Shown here: positions 34,240 to 44,556 of the stretch, piece by piece
Numbering within the stretch: the stretch's first letter is position 1
Layout of the letters: each line of letters opens with the position of its first letter
From: Blastochloris sp.
Lineage (GTDB): Bacteria; Verrucomicrobiota; Verrucomicrobiia; Methylacidiphilales; JAAUTS01
NCBI GenBank assembly: GCA_012031345.1
Contig: JAAUTS010000002.1
Location: 1-51,778, forward strand
Length of the DNA stretch: 51,778 nt
Direction: 5' to 3'
The notes under the pieces: generated by a model
The model's input: the letters and a program-made list of their open reading frames with translations, nothing else
Told to the model about the DNA's origin: nothing
Databases searched by the model: none
Made by a program: the position numbers and the translations under genes

Positions 34240-34538
34240 AGAAAACAGCAGATATCACCGTGCCCCGTCGGTATCACGTCAAGAAAAACGATCAAGTGCG
34301 GGTCATCAGTGGTGCCCATAAAGGTAAGGAAGGCAAAGTCCTCCAGATTTTGACCAAGAAAGCCCGTGTCATCGTGGAAGGCGTCCACATGATCAAGAAA
34401 GCCGTGCGCCCGACCCAGATCAACCCGAAGGGTGGATTTGAGGAGAAGGAAGGATCGATTCACGTCTCCAATTTAAAGGTGCTGGCCTCCGGTGAGAAGC
34501 CGGACAAGGCAAGCAAAGCCGCCAAGAGTAAGGAATAA
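34236..34538 (+). CDS. rplX: 50S ribosomal protein L24
   Basis: [28 protein letters not shown] motif. Confidence 0.95.
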   Translation: MKKTADITVPRRYHVKKNDQVRVISGAHKGKEGKVLQILTKKARVIVEGVHMIKKAVRPTQINPKGGFEEKEGSIHVSNLKVLASGEKPDKASKAAKSKE

Positions 34539-34541
34539 ACC

Positions 34542-35102
34542 ATGAGCAGTGTCACCAGTTTGAAAGAAGAATACCTCCAGAAGGTGGTTCCCGCGTTGAA
34601 GGCCTCACGCGGTTACAAGAATGTCAACCAAGTGCCCAAGATCGAGAAGATCGTGGTCAATTGCTGCGTGGGCTCCGCTCAGGATGTGAAAAACGCGCTG
34701 GAAGACGCCATCCATGACGTGACCCTGATCACGGGTCAGAAGCCGGTCCGCACCATTTCCAAGACCAGCATCTCCAACTTCAAGTTGCGGGAAGGTCAGG
34801 AAATCGGCTGCAAAGTGACGCTGCGTGGCCGCGTGATGTATGAGTTCATGCTGCGCCTGACCCGCATGGCACTGCCGCGCATCCGCGATTTCCGTGGCAT
34901 TTCCCCCCGCGCCTTTGACGGACGCGGTGCCTACACGCTGGGCATCAAGGATCACACCATTTTTCCGGAAATTGAACTGGATAAAATCAAGCGCAACCTG
35001 GGGATGGACGTGACCATTGTGACCACGGCCACAAACAAGGAAGAAACCAAGGAACTGCTGTCCCTCATGGGCATGCCGTTCTCCGACCGTAAGGTTGCCT
35101 AA
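34542..35102 (+). CDS. rplE: 50S ribosomal protein L5
   Basis: [61 protein letters not shown]. Confidence 0.97.
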   Translation: MSSVTSLKEEYLQKVVPALKASRGYKNVNQVPKIEKIVVNCCVGSAQDVKNALEDAIHDVTLITGQKPVRTISKTSISNFKLREGQEIGCKVTLRGRVMYEFMLRLTRMALPRIRDFRGISPRAFDGRGAYTLGIKDHTIFPEIELDKIKRNLGMDVTIVTTATNKEETKELLSLMGMPFSDRKVA

Positions 35103-35145
35103 CACACGCATTGTAGAGATCGAACGTCAGAGGAAGAAAAAACGT

Positions 35146-35331
35146 ATGGCCAAAAAATCCTGGGTAGCCAAGCAGAAGCTCAAACCGAAATTCTCCAGCC
35201 GGAAATACAACCGCTGCAGCATCACGGGTCGTCGCCGCGCTTACATGAGAAAATTCGGCGTGAGCCGCATCCAATTCCGTGAAATGGCATTGCGGGGGGA
35301 AATCCCCGGCGTGACCAAAGCAAGCTGGTAA
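35146..35331 (+). CDS. rpsN: 30S ribosomal protein S14, short 61-aa form with only one of four Zn-binding Cys retained
   Basis: [61 protein letters not shown]. Confidence 0.94.
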   Translation: MAKKSWVAKQKLKPKFSSRKYNRCSITGRRRAYMRKFGVSRIQFREMALRGEIPGVTKASW

Positions 35332-35354
35332 GCCCGTCCATCAGAAAGAACATT

Positions 35355-35747
35355 ATGCAGACTGACCCCTTAGCCGACTTTCTCACCATCATCCGCAACG
35401 CCAACAAGGTTTCCAAGGCGGAGATCATCGCCCCTTATTCTCGTTTGAAAGGGGATGTGGCCGATGTGTTGAAAAAAGAAGGTTTCATTGAAGATTTTGA
35501 ACTGACCAAGGAAGGCAAACTTCCCAAGCTGAAAGTGACCCTCAAGTCCAATCAGCGTCAGAAAGCGATCCGCGGCATCCGCCGTGTGTCCAAGCCCGGT
35601 ATTCGCATCTATGTGGGTGCGCGGGAAATTCCCAAAGTTTTGGGCGGCCTGGGCGTGAGCATCCTGTCAACTCCGAAGGGTGTGATGTCCGGTCGTGAAG
35701 CGAAGAAACAAAACGTGGGGGGCGAAGTGCTCCTTTATATCTGGTAA
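35355..35747 (+). CDS. rpsH: 30S ribosomal protein S8
   Basis: DPLADFLTIIRNANKV, STPKGVMSGREAKKQNVGGEVLLYIW. Confidence 0.97.
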   Translation: MQTDPLADFLTIIRNANKVSKAEIIAPYSRLKGDVADVLKKEGFIEDFELTKEGKLPKLKVTLKSNQRQKAIRGIRRVSKPGIRIYVGAREIPKVLGGLGVSILSTPKGVMSGREAKKQNVGGEVLLYIW

Positions 35748-35753
35748 ACGAGT

Positions 35754-36296
35754 ATGTCGAGGATTGGCAACAAAACAATTTTGATCCCGGACAAGGTGAA
35801 AGTCCAAGTCCAAGGCCGCCGTGTGAACGTGGAAGGCCCCAAAGGGAAGATGGAATACAACGCACCGGAAGGTGTGGATGTGGAGATCGTGGAGAAGGAG
35901 ATCCGTTTCAAGCGTAAGAGTGAGGAACGTGAAGTCCGCGCTTTGCATGGTCTGGCCCGCTCTCTGGTCAACAACATGGTGCAGGGGACCCTGAGCGGTT
36001 TCCAGAAGCGCATGGAGATCCAAGGCGTCGGTTTCAAGGCCGCCGTGCAGGGTAAAAACCTGAACCTCAGCCTGGGTTACTCCCATCCGCTGTTGTATCC
36101 CATTCCCTCCGACATCAAGATCACGGTCGAGGATCAGACCAAACTTTTAGTGGAAGGTGTGGACAAGCAGAAGGTCGGCCAGGTTTGTGCCGATATCCGC
36201 GCCTACTACCCGCCGGAGCCCTACAAAGGCAAGGGTGTCCGTTTCGCCGGGGAAAATGTCCGCCGCAAGGAAGGCAAAACCGCTCAGAGCAAATAA
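35754..36296 (+). CDS. rplF: 50S ribosomal protein L6
   Basis: MSRIGNKTILIPDKVKV, KGKGVRFAGENVRRKEGKT. Confidence 0.97.
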   Translation: MSRIGNKTILIPDKVKVQVQGRRVNVEGPKGKMEYNAPEGVDVEIVEKEIRFKRKSEEREVRALHGLARSLVNNMVQGTLSGFQKRMEIQGVGFKAAVQGKNLNLSLGYSHPLLYPIPSDIKITVEDQTKLLVEGVDKQKVGQVCADIRAYYPPEPYKGKGVRFAGENVRRKEGKTAQSK

Positions 36297-36340
36297 GCAA
36301 ACCCCGCCCCCCGGCAGCACTTCTCTTTTAGGAATCGACT

Positions 36341-36709
36341 ATGAAATCCGCACAAAAAACCACCAAAGCACGGCGTCAGCGCATGCACTTGCGTGTCCGC
36401 AAGAAAATCACCGGCACCCCGGCCCGGCCCCGCTTGAGCGTGGCCTTTTCCGGCCAGCATATCTATGCCCAGATTATCGACGACGCGGCCAGCAAGACCA
36501 TCGTGGGTGTGAGCACCACGGAAAAAGGTGTCGCCTCCAAAAAACTTTCCCCGAACGTGGCTGGTGCCGCGCAGGTCGGCAAGCTTCTCGCCGAACGCGC
36601 CAAAGCCAAGGAAATCAGTGCTGTGGTCTTCGACCGTGGCGGATACAAATACCACGGTAAAGTCAAAGCCCTGGCCGATGCAGCCCGCGAAGGCGGACTG
36701 AACTTCTAA
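36341..36709 (+). CDS. rplR: 50S ribosomal protein L18
   Basis: [64 protein letters not shown]. Confidence 0.96.
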   Translation: MKSAQKTTKARRQRMHLRVRKKITGTPARPRLSVAFSGQHIYAQIIDDAASKTIVGVSTTEKGVASKKLSPNVAGAAQVGKLLAERAKAKEISAVVFDRGGYKYHGKVKALADAAREGGLNF

Positions 36710-36730
36710 GCCATCATCCCCTCCAATACT

Positions 36731-37495
36731 ATGTCAGAAGAATCCAAAGTTACTCCTTCTATCGAAAACACCGAGCCCGCTGTGGACACGGTTGTGGAAA
36801 CCGCAGCCGGGACGGAAGTCTCCGCTCCGGCTCCCCGTGCCAGCACGGCCAGCACCACCCAGGCGGGGGCCATCGCGGCCAACCGCGGCGGCACCCGTGG
36901 AGGCCGTGGTCGTGGACGCGGACGTGATGGGGAAGGTGGCGGAAACAGTGGCGGCGGCGGCGGTGGTGGCAACTACCTGGAAAGCTCCCGCAACAAAGGG
37001 GAGAAGCGCGACGAAGCGCCGGAATTTATTGAAAAAGTCGTGTTCATCAACCGTTGCGCCAAAGTGGTCAAAGGTGGACGCCGCTTCAGCTTCAGTGCTT
37101 TGGTGGTGGTGGGTGATGGCAAGGGCAAGGTCGGCATCGGATTTGGCAAGGCCAATGAAGTGGCGGAATCCATCCGTAAAGGCAATGAAGATGCCAAGAA
37201 GAACATGGAATTCATCAGCCTGAACAAAACTTCCATTCCTCACGAGGTTCTGGGTGAGTTCGGCGGCAGCAAAGTGTTGCTCAAGCCGGCTTCGGCTGGA
37301 ACAGGTTTGATTGCCGGTGGCGGCGCCCGTGCCATTGTGGAAGCGGTCGGGATCAAGGACATCCTGACCAAATCCCTGGGCTCCAGCAATCCTTCCAACG
37401 TGGTCAAGGCCACCTTGGCAGGTCTGCGTCAGCTTTCGCCCCGTGAAGAAATTTTCCGCGCCCGTGGCAAACAACTCGTCTCCAAGGAATCCTAA
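36731..37495 (+). CDS. rpsE: 30S ribosomal protein S5 with ~95-aa low-complexity Gly/Arg-rich N-terminal extension
   Basis: [46 protein letters not shown]; extension [30 protein letters not shown]. Confidence 0.96.
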   Translation: MSEESKVTPSIENTEPAVDTVVETAAGTEVSAPAPRASTASTTQAGAIAANRGGTRGGRGRGRGRDGEGGGNSGGGGGGGNYLESSRNKGEKRDEAPEFIEKVVFINRCAKVVKGGRRFSFSALVVVGDGKGKVGIGFGKANEVAESIRKGNEDAKKNMEFISLNKTSIPHEVLGEFGGSKVLLKPASAGTGLIAGGGARAIVEAVGIKDILTKSLGSSNPSNVVKATLAGLRQLSPREEIFRARGKQLVSKES

Positions 37496-37497
37496 TT

Positions 37498-37968
37498 ATG
37501 CAACTGCACAATCTCAAACCCTCTGTCGGTGCCAAGCATCGCACCAAGCGTCTCGGCTGTGGCGAAAGCTCCGGTCATGGAAAAACCTCCGGTAAAGGTC
37601 ACAAAGGTCAAAAGGCCCGTTCCGGTGGCTCGGTGCGTCTCGGATTTGAAGGCGGTCAGTGGCCCCTTTACCGTCGTCTGCCCAAGCGCGGGTTCAACAA
37701 CGCGGAGTTCACCACCACCTACGCTCCGGTCAATCTTTCCGCCCTCAACGTCTTCAATGACGGGGACACGGTCGATGAAGCCAGCTTGAAGGCCAAGGGG
37801 ATCGTCAATGGCAAATTCGACGGGATTAAAATCCTGGCTACAGGTGAGCTGAAGAAAAAGCTGAGCATTGCGGTCACGGCGGCGAGTGAAGCGGCTCAAG
37901 CCAAAATTCAAAAATCAGGTTCCACCCTCACCCTCAAACCTTTGGTGACGGTTCAAACCAGGAAGTAA
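37498..37968 (+). CDS. rplO: 50S ribosomal protein L15
   Basis: MQLHNLKPSVGAKHRTKRLGCGESSGHGKTSGKGHKGQKARSGG. Confidence 0.96.
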   Translation: MQLHNLKPSVGAKHRTKRLGCGESSGHGKTSGKGHKGQKARSGGSVRLGFEGGQWPLYRRLPKRGFNNAEFTTTYAPVNLSALNVFNDGDTVDEASLKAKGIVNGKFDGIKILATGELKKKLSIAVTAASEAAQAKIQKSGSTLTLKPLVTVQTRK

Positions 37969-38003
37969 GACGGCGGCATGATCGAACGGAAGATTTTCGT
38001 GGT

Positions 38004-38019
38004 CGGGGTCTTGACCCCG
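38004..38019 (+). other. GC-rich hairpin in the rplO-secY gap
   Basis: CGGGGTC-TT-GACCCCG inverted repeat. Confidence 0.35.
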
Positions 38020-38101
38020 GAACTTCGGAAGCCTGGGCAGGAAGTCCGGGCTCTGTCCGGTCGCAGCCCCAGGTTGTAGTCTAACATTTGGTATATCATC
38101 C

Positions 38102-39598
38102 ATGTTCTCCGCTTTCATCAACTGTTTCAAAATTCCCGAGCTACGCTCCCGTATCCTCTTTACGCTGGCTCTGCTGGTGATCGTGCGTTTGGGCGCGGCC
38201 ATTCCTGTGCCTGGGATCAACCCTGAAGTTTTGGGTGAATATTTCCGCTCGGTGGTCGAGCAACAGTCGGGTGGATCGGTTCTGGGCATGTTCAACCTGT
38301 TCAGCGGTGGTGCTTTGCGGAATTGCGCCATCTTTTCACTGACCATCATGCCTTACATCAGTGCCAGCATCATCATGCAGTTGGCCACGGGGGTCATCCC
38401 GTCCTTGGGCAAGTTGGCCCGGGAGGAGGGGGGACGTCAAAAGATCACCCAATACACCCGCTTCGGCACGCTGATCCTGTGTTTGGTGCAGGGATATTTC
38501 CTGGCATCGGCCTTTCAAAATCCCGAACAAATTTTGCCGGGAATCACGGCGATCGCGAATACGATGGGATCGCCCTTGGTGGCGGTGACGGGTTGGTTTT
38601 TCATTCTGACCACGGTCATCACGCTGACGGCGGGAACCATGTTATTGATGTGGTTGGGAGAACAGATCACGGACAAGGGAATTGGGAACGGGATTTCCCT
38701 CATCATTTCCGTAGGGATTGTTTCCGAGCTGCCTTCCGCGTTGGTGGCGGGTTGGGATGTGTTTAATCCTCCGGCGGAAAGTGGTAAGGATGGTCTGAGT
38801 CCTCTGATTTTGGTGGTGATGTTGGCCTTTCTGCTGCTGGTGGTGGCGGCCACGGTGATGATCACCCAAGCCATGCGCAAGGTGAGTGTGCAATACGCCC
38901 GTCAGGTGCGTGGCAACAAAGTGTATGGGGGACAGAGTTCCTTCCTGCCGCTCAAAGTGAACTACTCCGGGGTGATGCCGATCATTTTTGCCAGTGCGAT
39001 TCTGCTTTTCCCGGCGGCCTTCATCAAGATGCTGGCTCCAGGTTGGCAGCAGGGTGCCAAGATTGCGGACATGTTAAGCGGCGGTTGGCTGCACTGGACG
39101 CTGTATGCGGTCATGATTTTCTTTTTCTCCTATTTCTGGGTCGCCATGGTGTTCAACCCGACGCAGATCGCGGACGACATGAAAAAGAACGGTGGGTTCA
39201 TTCCCGGAGTGCGTCCCGGTGCGCCCACGGCGACGTTTTTGGATTATTCCATGTCCCGCCTGACTTTTGCCGGAGCCATCTTTTTGACCGTGCTGGCCAT
39301 CCTGCCCATGATTATCAGTGAGGGCTTGAAAGTGCCCTTCATCACCGCCTCTTTTTTTGGCGGCACCAGTTTGTTGATTATCGTCGGGGTTATGTTGGAC
39401 ACCATGCGTCAGACAGAAACGCATTTGTTGCAACGTCACTACGACGGCTTTTTGAAAAAAGGCAAGGTGCGGGGACGCAACAATTTCAACACCAGCTCCG
39501 GTGGAGCACCCGTCTCGGAAGACAAGCTATTCTGGCTGCTTCTTTTGGTCGGGGTCATCCTATTGGGCGGCATTGTGGTCAGCCTGATCAAGCAGTGA
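38102..39598 (+). CDS. secY: Protein translocase subunit SecY
   Basis: IPVPGINPEVL, LGIMPYISASIIMQL-type segment, GIGNGISLIISVGIV, LPLKVNYSGVMPIIFAS. Confidence 0.97.
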   Translation: MFSAFINCFKIPELRSRILFTLALLVIVRLGAAIPVPGINPEVLGEYFRSVVEQQSGGSVLGMFNLFSGGALRNCAIFSLTIMPYISASIIMQLATGVIPSLGKLAREEGGRQKITQYTRFGTLILCLVQGYFLASAFQNPEQILPGITAIANTMGSPLVAVTGWFFILTTVITLTAGTMLLMWLGEQITDKGIGNGISLIISVGIVSELPSALVAGWDVFNPPAESGKDGLSPLILVVMLAFLLLVVAATVMITQAMRKVSVQYARQVRGNKVYGGQSSFLPLKVNYSGVMPIIFASAILLFPAAFIKMLAPGWQQGAKIADMLSGGWLHWTLYAVMIFFFSYFWVAMVFNPTQIADDMKKNGGFIPGVRPGAPTATFLDYSMSRLTFAGAIFLTVLAILPMIISEGLKVPFITASFFGGTSLLIIVGVMLDTMRQTETHLLQRHYDGFLKKGKVRGRNNFNTSSGGAPVSEDKLFWLLLLVGVILLGGIVVSLIKQ

Positions 39599-39605
39599 TC
39601 CGGCC

Positions 39606-40370
39606 ATGATTCCGATTAAAAAAGGGGTTGAGATTGAGGGGATGAGAAAAAGCTGCCGGGCGGTCAGCGAAATCCTGGATCATTTGATTTCAATGGTGGA
39701 GCCCGGAGTGACCACGGGAGATCTTGATCGAGAGGCGGCGCGCTTGATGAAAGAGCGCGGGGGCAAGAGTGCTTTTTTGGGGTATCGCGGTTTTCCCGGC
39801 CACATCTGCGCTTCGGTCAATGAAGAGGTGGTTCATGGGATTGGCGGTGCCCGCAAACTTTCCTACGGGGACATCATCAAATTGGACGTGGGGATTATTT
39901 TGGAAGGTTGGGTGGGGGACACGGCCACGACGGTGACGGTGGGAGCGGTTTCCCAGGAGACGAGTCAGCTTTTACAATGCACGGAAGCGGCACTTTACCT
40001 GGGTATTGAAAAGGTGCGTTCCGGTGCCCGCTTGGGGGATGTTTGTTCCGCGATTGAAAAACACGTGCACAAGGCGGGTTACTCGGTGGTGCGTGAGTTT
40101 GTGGGGCATGGGGTGGGCCGCAGTCTGCATGAAGAGCCGCAGATTCCGAATTTTGGCAAGGCGGGCACGGGTCCGATTTTGAAGCCTGGGATGACGCTAG
40201 CCATTGAACCGATGGTGAATATGGGCGGTTGTGATGTGAAGATTTTGAAGGATGGATGGACGGTGGTGACCCGGGATGGGCAGCCTTCCGCCCATTTCGA
40301 ACACACCGTATTGGTGACACAAGGAGAACCGGAAATACTGACATGCAGGAAAGCAGCCGTCTGCAAGTAA
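39606..40370 (+). CDS. map: Methionine aminopeptidase
   Basis: GYRGFPGHICASVNEEVVHGI, KLDVGIILEGWVGDTATT, FVGHGVGRSLHEEPQI, AIEPMVNMG. Confidence 0.96.
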   Translation: MIPIKKGVEIEGMRKSCRAVSEILDHLISMVEPGVTTGDLDREAARLMKERGGKSAFLGYRGFPGHICASVNEEVVHGIGGARKLSYGDIIKLDVGIILEGWVGDTATTVTVGAVSQETSQLLQCTEAALYLGIEKVRSGARLGDVCSAIEKHVHKAGYSVVREFVGHGVGRSLHEEPQIPNFGKAGTGPILKPGMTLAIEPMVNMGGCDVKILKDGWTVVTRDGQPSAHFEHTVLVTQGEPEILTCRKAAVCK

Positions 40371-40573
40371 AGGCCACGGTCATCGCTGCCATCTCGACCA
40401 CGCGTTATCGGGTGGAATTGGAGGATGGAAAACAGATGATTGTGACTTTGGCAGGAAAATTGCGGATGGACTTCATTAGACTCTTGCCAGCAACAAAAGT
40501 TTTAGTAGAATTCTCGCCCTATGACTTGTCCTCTGGCAGGATCATTGAGCACGAAAGCAACAAAAAAATATGA
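40343..40573 (+). CDS. infA: Translation initiation factor IF-1
   Basis: [50 protein letters not shown]. Confidence 0.92.
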   Translation: MQESSRLQVKATVIAAISTTRYRVELEDGKQMIVTLAGKLRMDFIRLLPATKVLVEFSPYDLSSGRIIEHESNKKI

Positions 40574-40686
40574 AAGTCAAAGCATCGGTCAAGAGGAGAA
40601 CATCAGACTGCCAAGTGGTTCGCCGCAAGGGCAAGGTTTATATCATCAACAAAAAAAACCCGCGTTTGAAGCAACGTCAGGGTTGA
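40570..40686 (+). CDS. rpmJ: 50S ribosomal protein L36, form lacking the Zn-ribbon ligands
   Basis: 38-aa [41 protein letters not shown], below the size cutoff of the supplied ORF track. Confidence 0.9.
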   Translation: MKVKASVKRRTSDCQVVRRKGKVYIINKKNPRLKQRQG

Positions 40687-40708
40687 TCGCAGTACAAAGA
40701 GAACGCAT

Positions 40709-41103
40709 ATGCACGAGTTTTAGGAGTAGATATCCCCGGAGAGAAGCGCATCGAAGCTTCGCTGCAATACATTTACGGAATCGGGTTGACCCGGGCCAAA
40801 CTGGTTTTGGACGAGGCTGAAGTGGACCCGAACACGCGGGCCAAGGAGTTGAGCGGCCAGCAGATCAACCGTCTCATCCAGGTCATTCAGGCTCATGGCT
40901 TCATGATTGAAGGGGATTTGCGCCGGGAACTGCAGCAGAATCTCAAACGTCTTCAGGGGATCAATTCCTATCGCGGCATCCGCCATAAAAAAGGTCTCCC
41001 CGTGCGTGGCCAACGCACCTCCACCAACGCCCGCACCCGCAAGGGTCCGCGCAAGACGGTCGGTGTGCAGCGCAACAAGGACGCCAAGGCCGGCAAAGTA
41101 TAA
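40709..41103 (+). CDS. rpsM: 30S ribosomal protein S13 (apparent G deletion just after the ATG)
   Basis: [61 protein letters not shown]. Confidence 0.94.
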
Positions 41104-41135
41104 TCAGCTAATCATTCAGATCAGGACCTATCATT

Positions 41136-41657
41136 ATGGCAGACGACACCAAGAAAAAATCCACCAAAGCCGCAGGCAAATCCGGCGGTGGATCGAAATC
41201 AGCCGCCAAGGAAGCGGCACCCGCCGCAGTTCCCGTGGAGAACCTCAGCCTCAGCCTGGATCCTGCCATGGATCCCAAGCCCAAGATTGTCAAGGCCAAG
41301 GGCAGCAAAAACATCAGCCAAGGCATCGCCCACATTCTCGCCTCCTTCAACAACACCATAGTTTCCATCACCGACAGCAACGGCAACCTCTTGGGTTGGT
41401 CCAGTGCGGGCAAATGCGGGTTCCGTGGTTCGAAAAAATCCACCGCCTATGTCGCCCAGGTCATCACCCAGGACGCTTGCCGTCAAGCCATGTCCCATGG
41501 TTTGAAGGAAGTGGAAGTCCGCGTCAAAGGTCCCGGCATGGGTCGTGAATCCGCCGTGCGTGCCCTCCAGGCCATGGGCTTGGAAATTAGCACCATCCGG
41601 GATGTCACCCCCATCCCTCACAACGGTTGCCGCCTCCGCAAGGCGCGCCGCGTTTGA
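41136..41657 (+). CDS. rpsK: 30S ribosomal protein S11 with ~50-aa Lys/Ala-rich N-terminal extension
   Basis: [46 protein letters not shown]. Confidence 0.96.
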   Translation: MADDTKKKSTKAAGKSGGGSKSAAKEAAPAAVPVENLSLSLDPAMDPKPKIVKAKGSKNISQGIAHILASFNNTIVSITDSNGNLLGWSSAGKCGFRGSKKSTAYVAQVITQDACRQAMSHGLKEVEVRVKGPGMGRESAVRALQAMGLEISTIRDVTPIPHNGCRLRKARRV

Positions 41658-41690
41658 TCGATTGACAGTTATTTATCAGGAATATTATTT

Positions 41691-42296
41691 ATGGCACGTT
41701 ATACAGGTCCCCGCAGCAAAATCAGCCGTCGTTTCGGCATGGACATTTTTGGTGGCTCCAAAGCTCTGGAGCGCCGCAACTATCCCCCCGGAGTTCACGG
41801 ACAGAAGCGCCGCAAAACTTCCGAATATGGCGTGGCCATGGCTGAGAAGCAAAAGCTCAAGCTGACCTATGGTGTGCTGGAAGCGCAGTTCCGTCGTTAC
41901 TTCGAGATGGCCGCTCAGAAACGTGGTGTGACGGGTGACATCCTGCTCCAGCTTTTGGAAACCCGTTTGGACAACGTGATCTACCGTCTCGGTTTTGCCA
42001 AAACCCGCCGTCTGGCCCGTCAGTTCGTCACCCACGGCCATGCCCGGGTCAACGGAGTCAAGGCCGCCATCCCCAGCTTCATCTGCAAGCCCGGTGATGT
42101 CATTGAAATCCGTAACAACCCCAAATCCAAACAGATCGTCACGGCCAGCATCGAGGCCTCCCAGCTCCGCACCGTGCCGGATTGGATGACGGTGGATAAG
42201 GACAACATGAAGGGCAGCATCGTCCGCGAGCCCACCCGTGAGGAAATCGGCGTCAACATCAACGAACGTTTGGTGGTCGAACTTTACTCGCGTTAA
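41691..42296 (+). CDS. rpsD: 30S ribosomal protein S4
   Basis: MARYTGPRSKISRRFG, YPPGVHGQKRRKTSEYG, LLETRLDNVIYRLGFAKTRRLARQFVTHGHARVNG. Confidence 0.97.
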   Translation: MARYTGPRSKISRRFGMDIFGGSKALERRNYPPGVHGQKRRKTSEYGVAMAEKQKLKLTYGVLEAQFRRYFEMAAQKRGVTGDILLQLLETRLDNVIYRLGFAKTRRLARQFVTHGHARVNGVKAAIPSFICKPGDVIEIRNNPKSKQIVTASIEASQLRTVPDWMTVDKDNMKGSIVREPTREEIGVNINERLVVELYSR

Positions 42297-42400
42297 GCTG
42301 GTCTTGGTCCGATAAATATTTTAACGAACAAAACACTCCGTTGGTCCTGGCTCGCCTGCTGCGGGCTCAGGGTAACCCGGAATAAGGAAAAACACACACC

Positions 42401-43416
42401 ATGGCCCTCAAATTAGCACGGTTCGAATTGCCGAACCGCCTCGTGAAGGACGAAGACTCCGCCACACCCACCTACGCCAAGTTCATTGCCGAACCTTTTG
42501 AACAGGGTTATGGACACACACTCGGCAACTCCCTGCGCCGCGTGTTGCTCAGCTCTCTGGAAGGAGCGGCCATCACCTCGGTCAAAATCGAGGGAGCCTT
42601 GCATGAATTCGCCACGCTTCCCGGCGTGGTTCAGGACGTGACCGACATCGTTTTGAATCTCAAGAAGATCAAATTCAAAATGGCCAATCGCGATCCCCGC
42701 ATCCTGTTCCTGAACGTGAACAAGGAAGGCGACGTCACGGCGGGCGACATCACCCTGGAAACGGGAGTGGAAGTGGTCAACCCCGAGCAGATCATTTGCA
42801 CCCTCGACAAAAAAATGAAGTTCGAGGCGGAATTGGAAATCAAAGTCGGACGTGGTTACACCAGTGCCGATGAAAACAAGCCCGAGGCCCAGACCATCGG
42901 TGTGATCCCGATTGATTCCCTGTTTTCCCCGGTGAAAAGGTGAAATACAACGTGGAAGCCACCCGTGTGGGTCAGCGCACGGATTACGACAAGCTGGTTT
43001 TGGAAGTGTGGACGGATGGCCGTCTGAACCCTGACGAATCCTTGCTGCAGGCTTCGGCCATCTTGCGCCATCACCTCGATATCTTTGTCAACTTTGACAA
43101 GGAACCGATTGAGTTTGAAGAGCCCAAGCAGGCCACGGGCACCCAGGACAGTGCCCTCAAGAAACTGCTTAACATGAGCGTCAACGAGATCGAGTTGTCG
43201 GTTCGCGCCGCCAACTGTCTGAACAACGCCAACATCACCACGGTGGGTCAACTGGCCCTCAAGTCCGAGGCGGAAATGCTCAAGTATCGGAACTTCGGCA
43301 AAAAGTCCCTGAACGAAATCAAGGACAAGCTGACCCAGCTTGGTCTTTCCCTGGGAATGCATTTCGAACCCGGCCTGGTCGAGATCCCGGTCGATGTCAA
43401 TGCGGAGAACAAATAA
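42401..43416 (+). CDS. rpoA: RNA polymerase subunit alpha (1-nt deletion in an A run near 42940)
   Basis: AEPFEQGYGHTLGNSLRRVLLSSLEGAAITSVKIEG; C-terminal LSVRAANCLNNANITTVGQLALKSEAEMLKYRNFGKKSLNEIKDKL. Confidence 0.96.
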
Positions 43417-43890
43417 ATGAGACACCGTACGAAAACCGTCAAACTTGGCCGCAAGTCGCAGCATCGCGACGCCATGCTGGCCAACATGGCAGGAAGTTTG
43501 ATCCTGCATAACCGCATCAAAACCACCCTGCCCAAAGCCAAGGCGCTGCGCCCGATTGTGGAGAAGCTGGTGACTCTGGGTAAGAAGGGTGGCCTGCATC
43601 AGCGTCGCCTGGCCCTGGCCCGTCTCCTGGGTAACGAGGATGTGGTCAAAAAGTTGTTCGGTGAAATTGCCCCCCGCTTTAAAGAGCGTGCGGGCGGATA
43701 CACCCGTATTCTCAAGACCGGACCCCGCCGTGGGGATGCCGCCAGTATGGCTTTGATCGAGTGGGTGGATTTCCTCTCCTCGACCACGGACAGTGCTGCT
43801 CCCGAGGCACCAGCCGCGGAAGCTGCGGCCAAGCCCAAAAAAGCCAAGGCCGCCAAGTCCGAGAAAAAGACGGAAGAAGCCTCAGCCTGA
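43417..43890 (+). CDS. rplQ: 50S ribosomal protein L17 with Ala/Lys-rich C-terminal tail
   Basis: [52 protein letters not shown]. Confidence 0.96.
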   Translation: MRHRTKTVKLGRKSQHRDAMLANMAGSLILHNRIKTTLPKAKALRPIVEKLVTLGKKGGLHQRRLALARLLGNEDVVKKLFGEIAPRFKERAGGYTRILKTGPRRGDAASMALIEWVDFLSSTTDSAAPEAPAAEAAAKPKKAKAAKSEKKTEEASA

Positions 43891-43922
43891 TCTGAATCCC
43901 GGATCCGAGCCCCAGGCTAAGC

Positions 43923-43957
43923 AAAGGCAGCGACCCCACAAAGGTCGCTGCCTTTTT
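43923..43957 (+). terminator. Rho-independent terminator of the ribosomal superoperon
   Basis: AAAGGCAGCGACC-CCACAAA-GGTCGCTGCCTTTTT, perfect stem plus T tract after rplQ. Confidence 0.92.
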
Positions 43958-44040
43958 GTTGGGCAAGAGGTTTGGACAGGAAGGACAAGATGTAGACTGG
44001 GGAAGAAGGTGCTGATTTTGGGTGGGAAGTGTGCGTTTCT

Positions 44041-44556
44041 TTATGGGCGATAGCCACGACCCTTTTGCCATGTTTTGATCCGATCCGAACACAGCACTTT
44101 TGGCAGATAGCGGTCTTGAGCGAGGAGGGACTCGAGTTTTTCCGCAGCGTCTTTGGGTTTGAGTAAACCTTTTTCGATCAGACGATCGAAGATCCAGAGT
44201 GTGCCGTGCACTTCTACGCACCGGGCTTCGGCCAACAGGCGCAGTTCCTTGTCCCCGGTCAGTAGCAAGGCCCTAAGTGCCACCGCCAGCAGGTACGCCC
44301 CGGCATCCTCTATTTCCAAATCAGGATGGTCGAACAGGCATTGCGCCGACTCCGCCAGAATTTGTGGCGTGGTCTCATGGATGAACAGTCGTCTGGAAGC
44401 GGCGAAGGCCAGCACCCCCGAATGCCCTCCTTTCTGAATCTGGGCGAGGATCAAGTCGGTGGTGTGGGTCTCGATTCCCAGATCAAACCAGATGCCCAAA
44501 GTCCCGGAAAGTTCCAGGTCAATGAGGATGTTGGCGTCCTGAACGGCGATCTTCAT
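44041..44556 (-). CDS. PIN-domain protein (putative toxin-like nuclease)
   Basis: N-terminal MKIAVQDANILIDLELSG, central Glu/Asp, LLLTGDKELRLLAE; overlaps the XRE-ImmA gene. Confidence 0.7.
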   Translation of the reverse strand: MKIAVQDANILIDLELSGTLGIWFDLGIETHTTDLILAQIQKGGHSGVLAFAASRRLFIHETTPQILAESAQCLFDHPDLEIEDAGAYLLAVALRALLLTGDKELRLLAEARCVEVHGTLWIFDRLIEKGLLKPKDAAEKLESLLAQDRYLPKVLCSDRIKTWQKGRGYRP

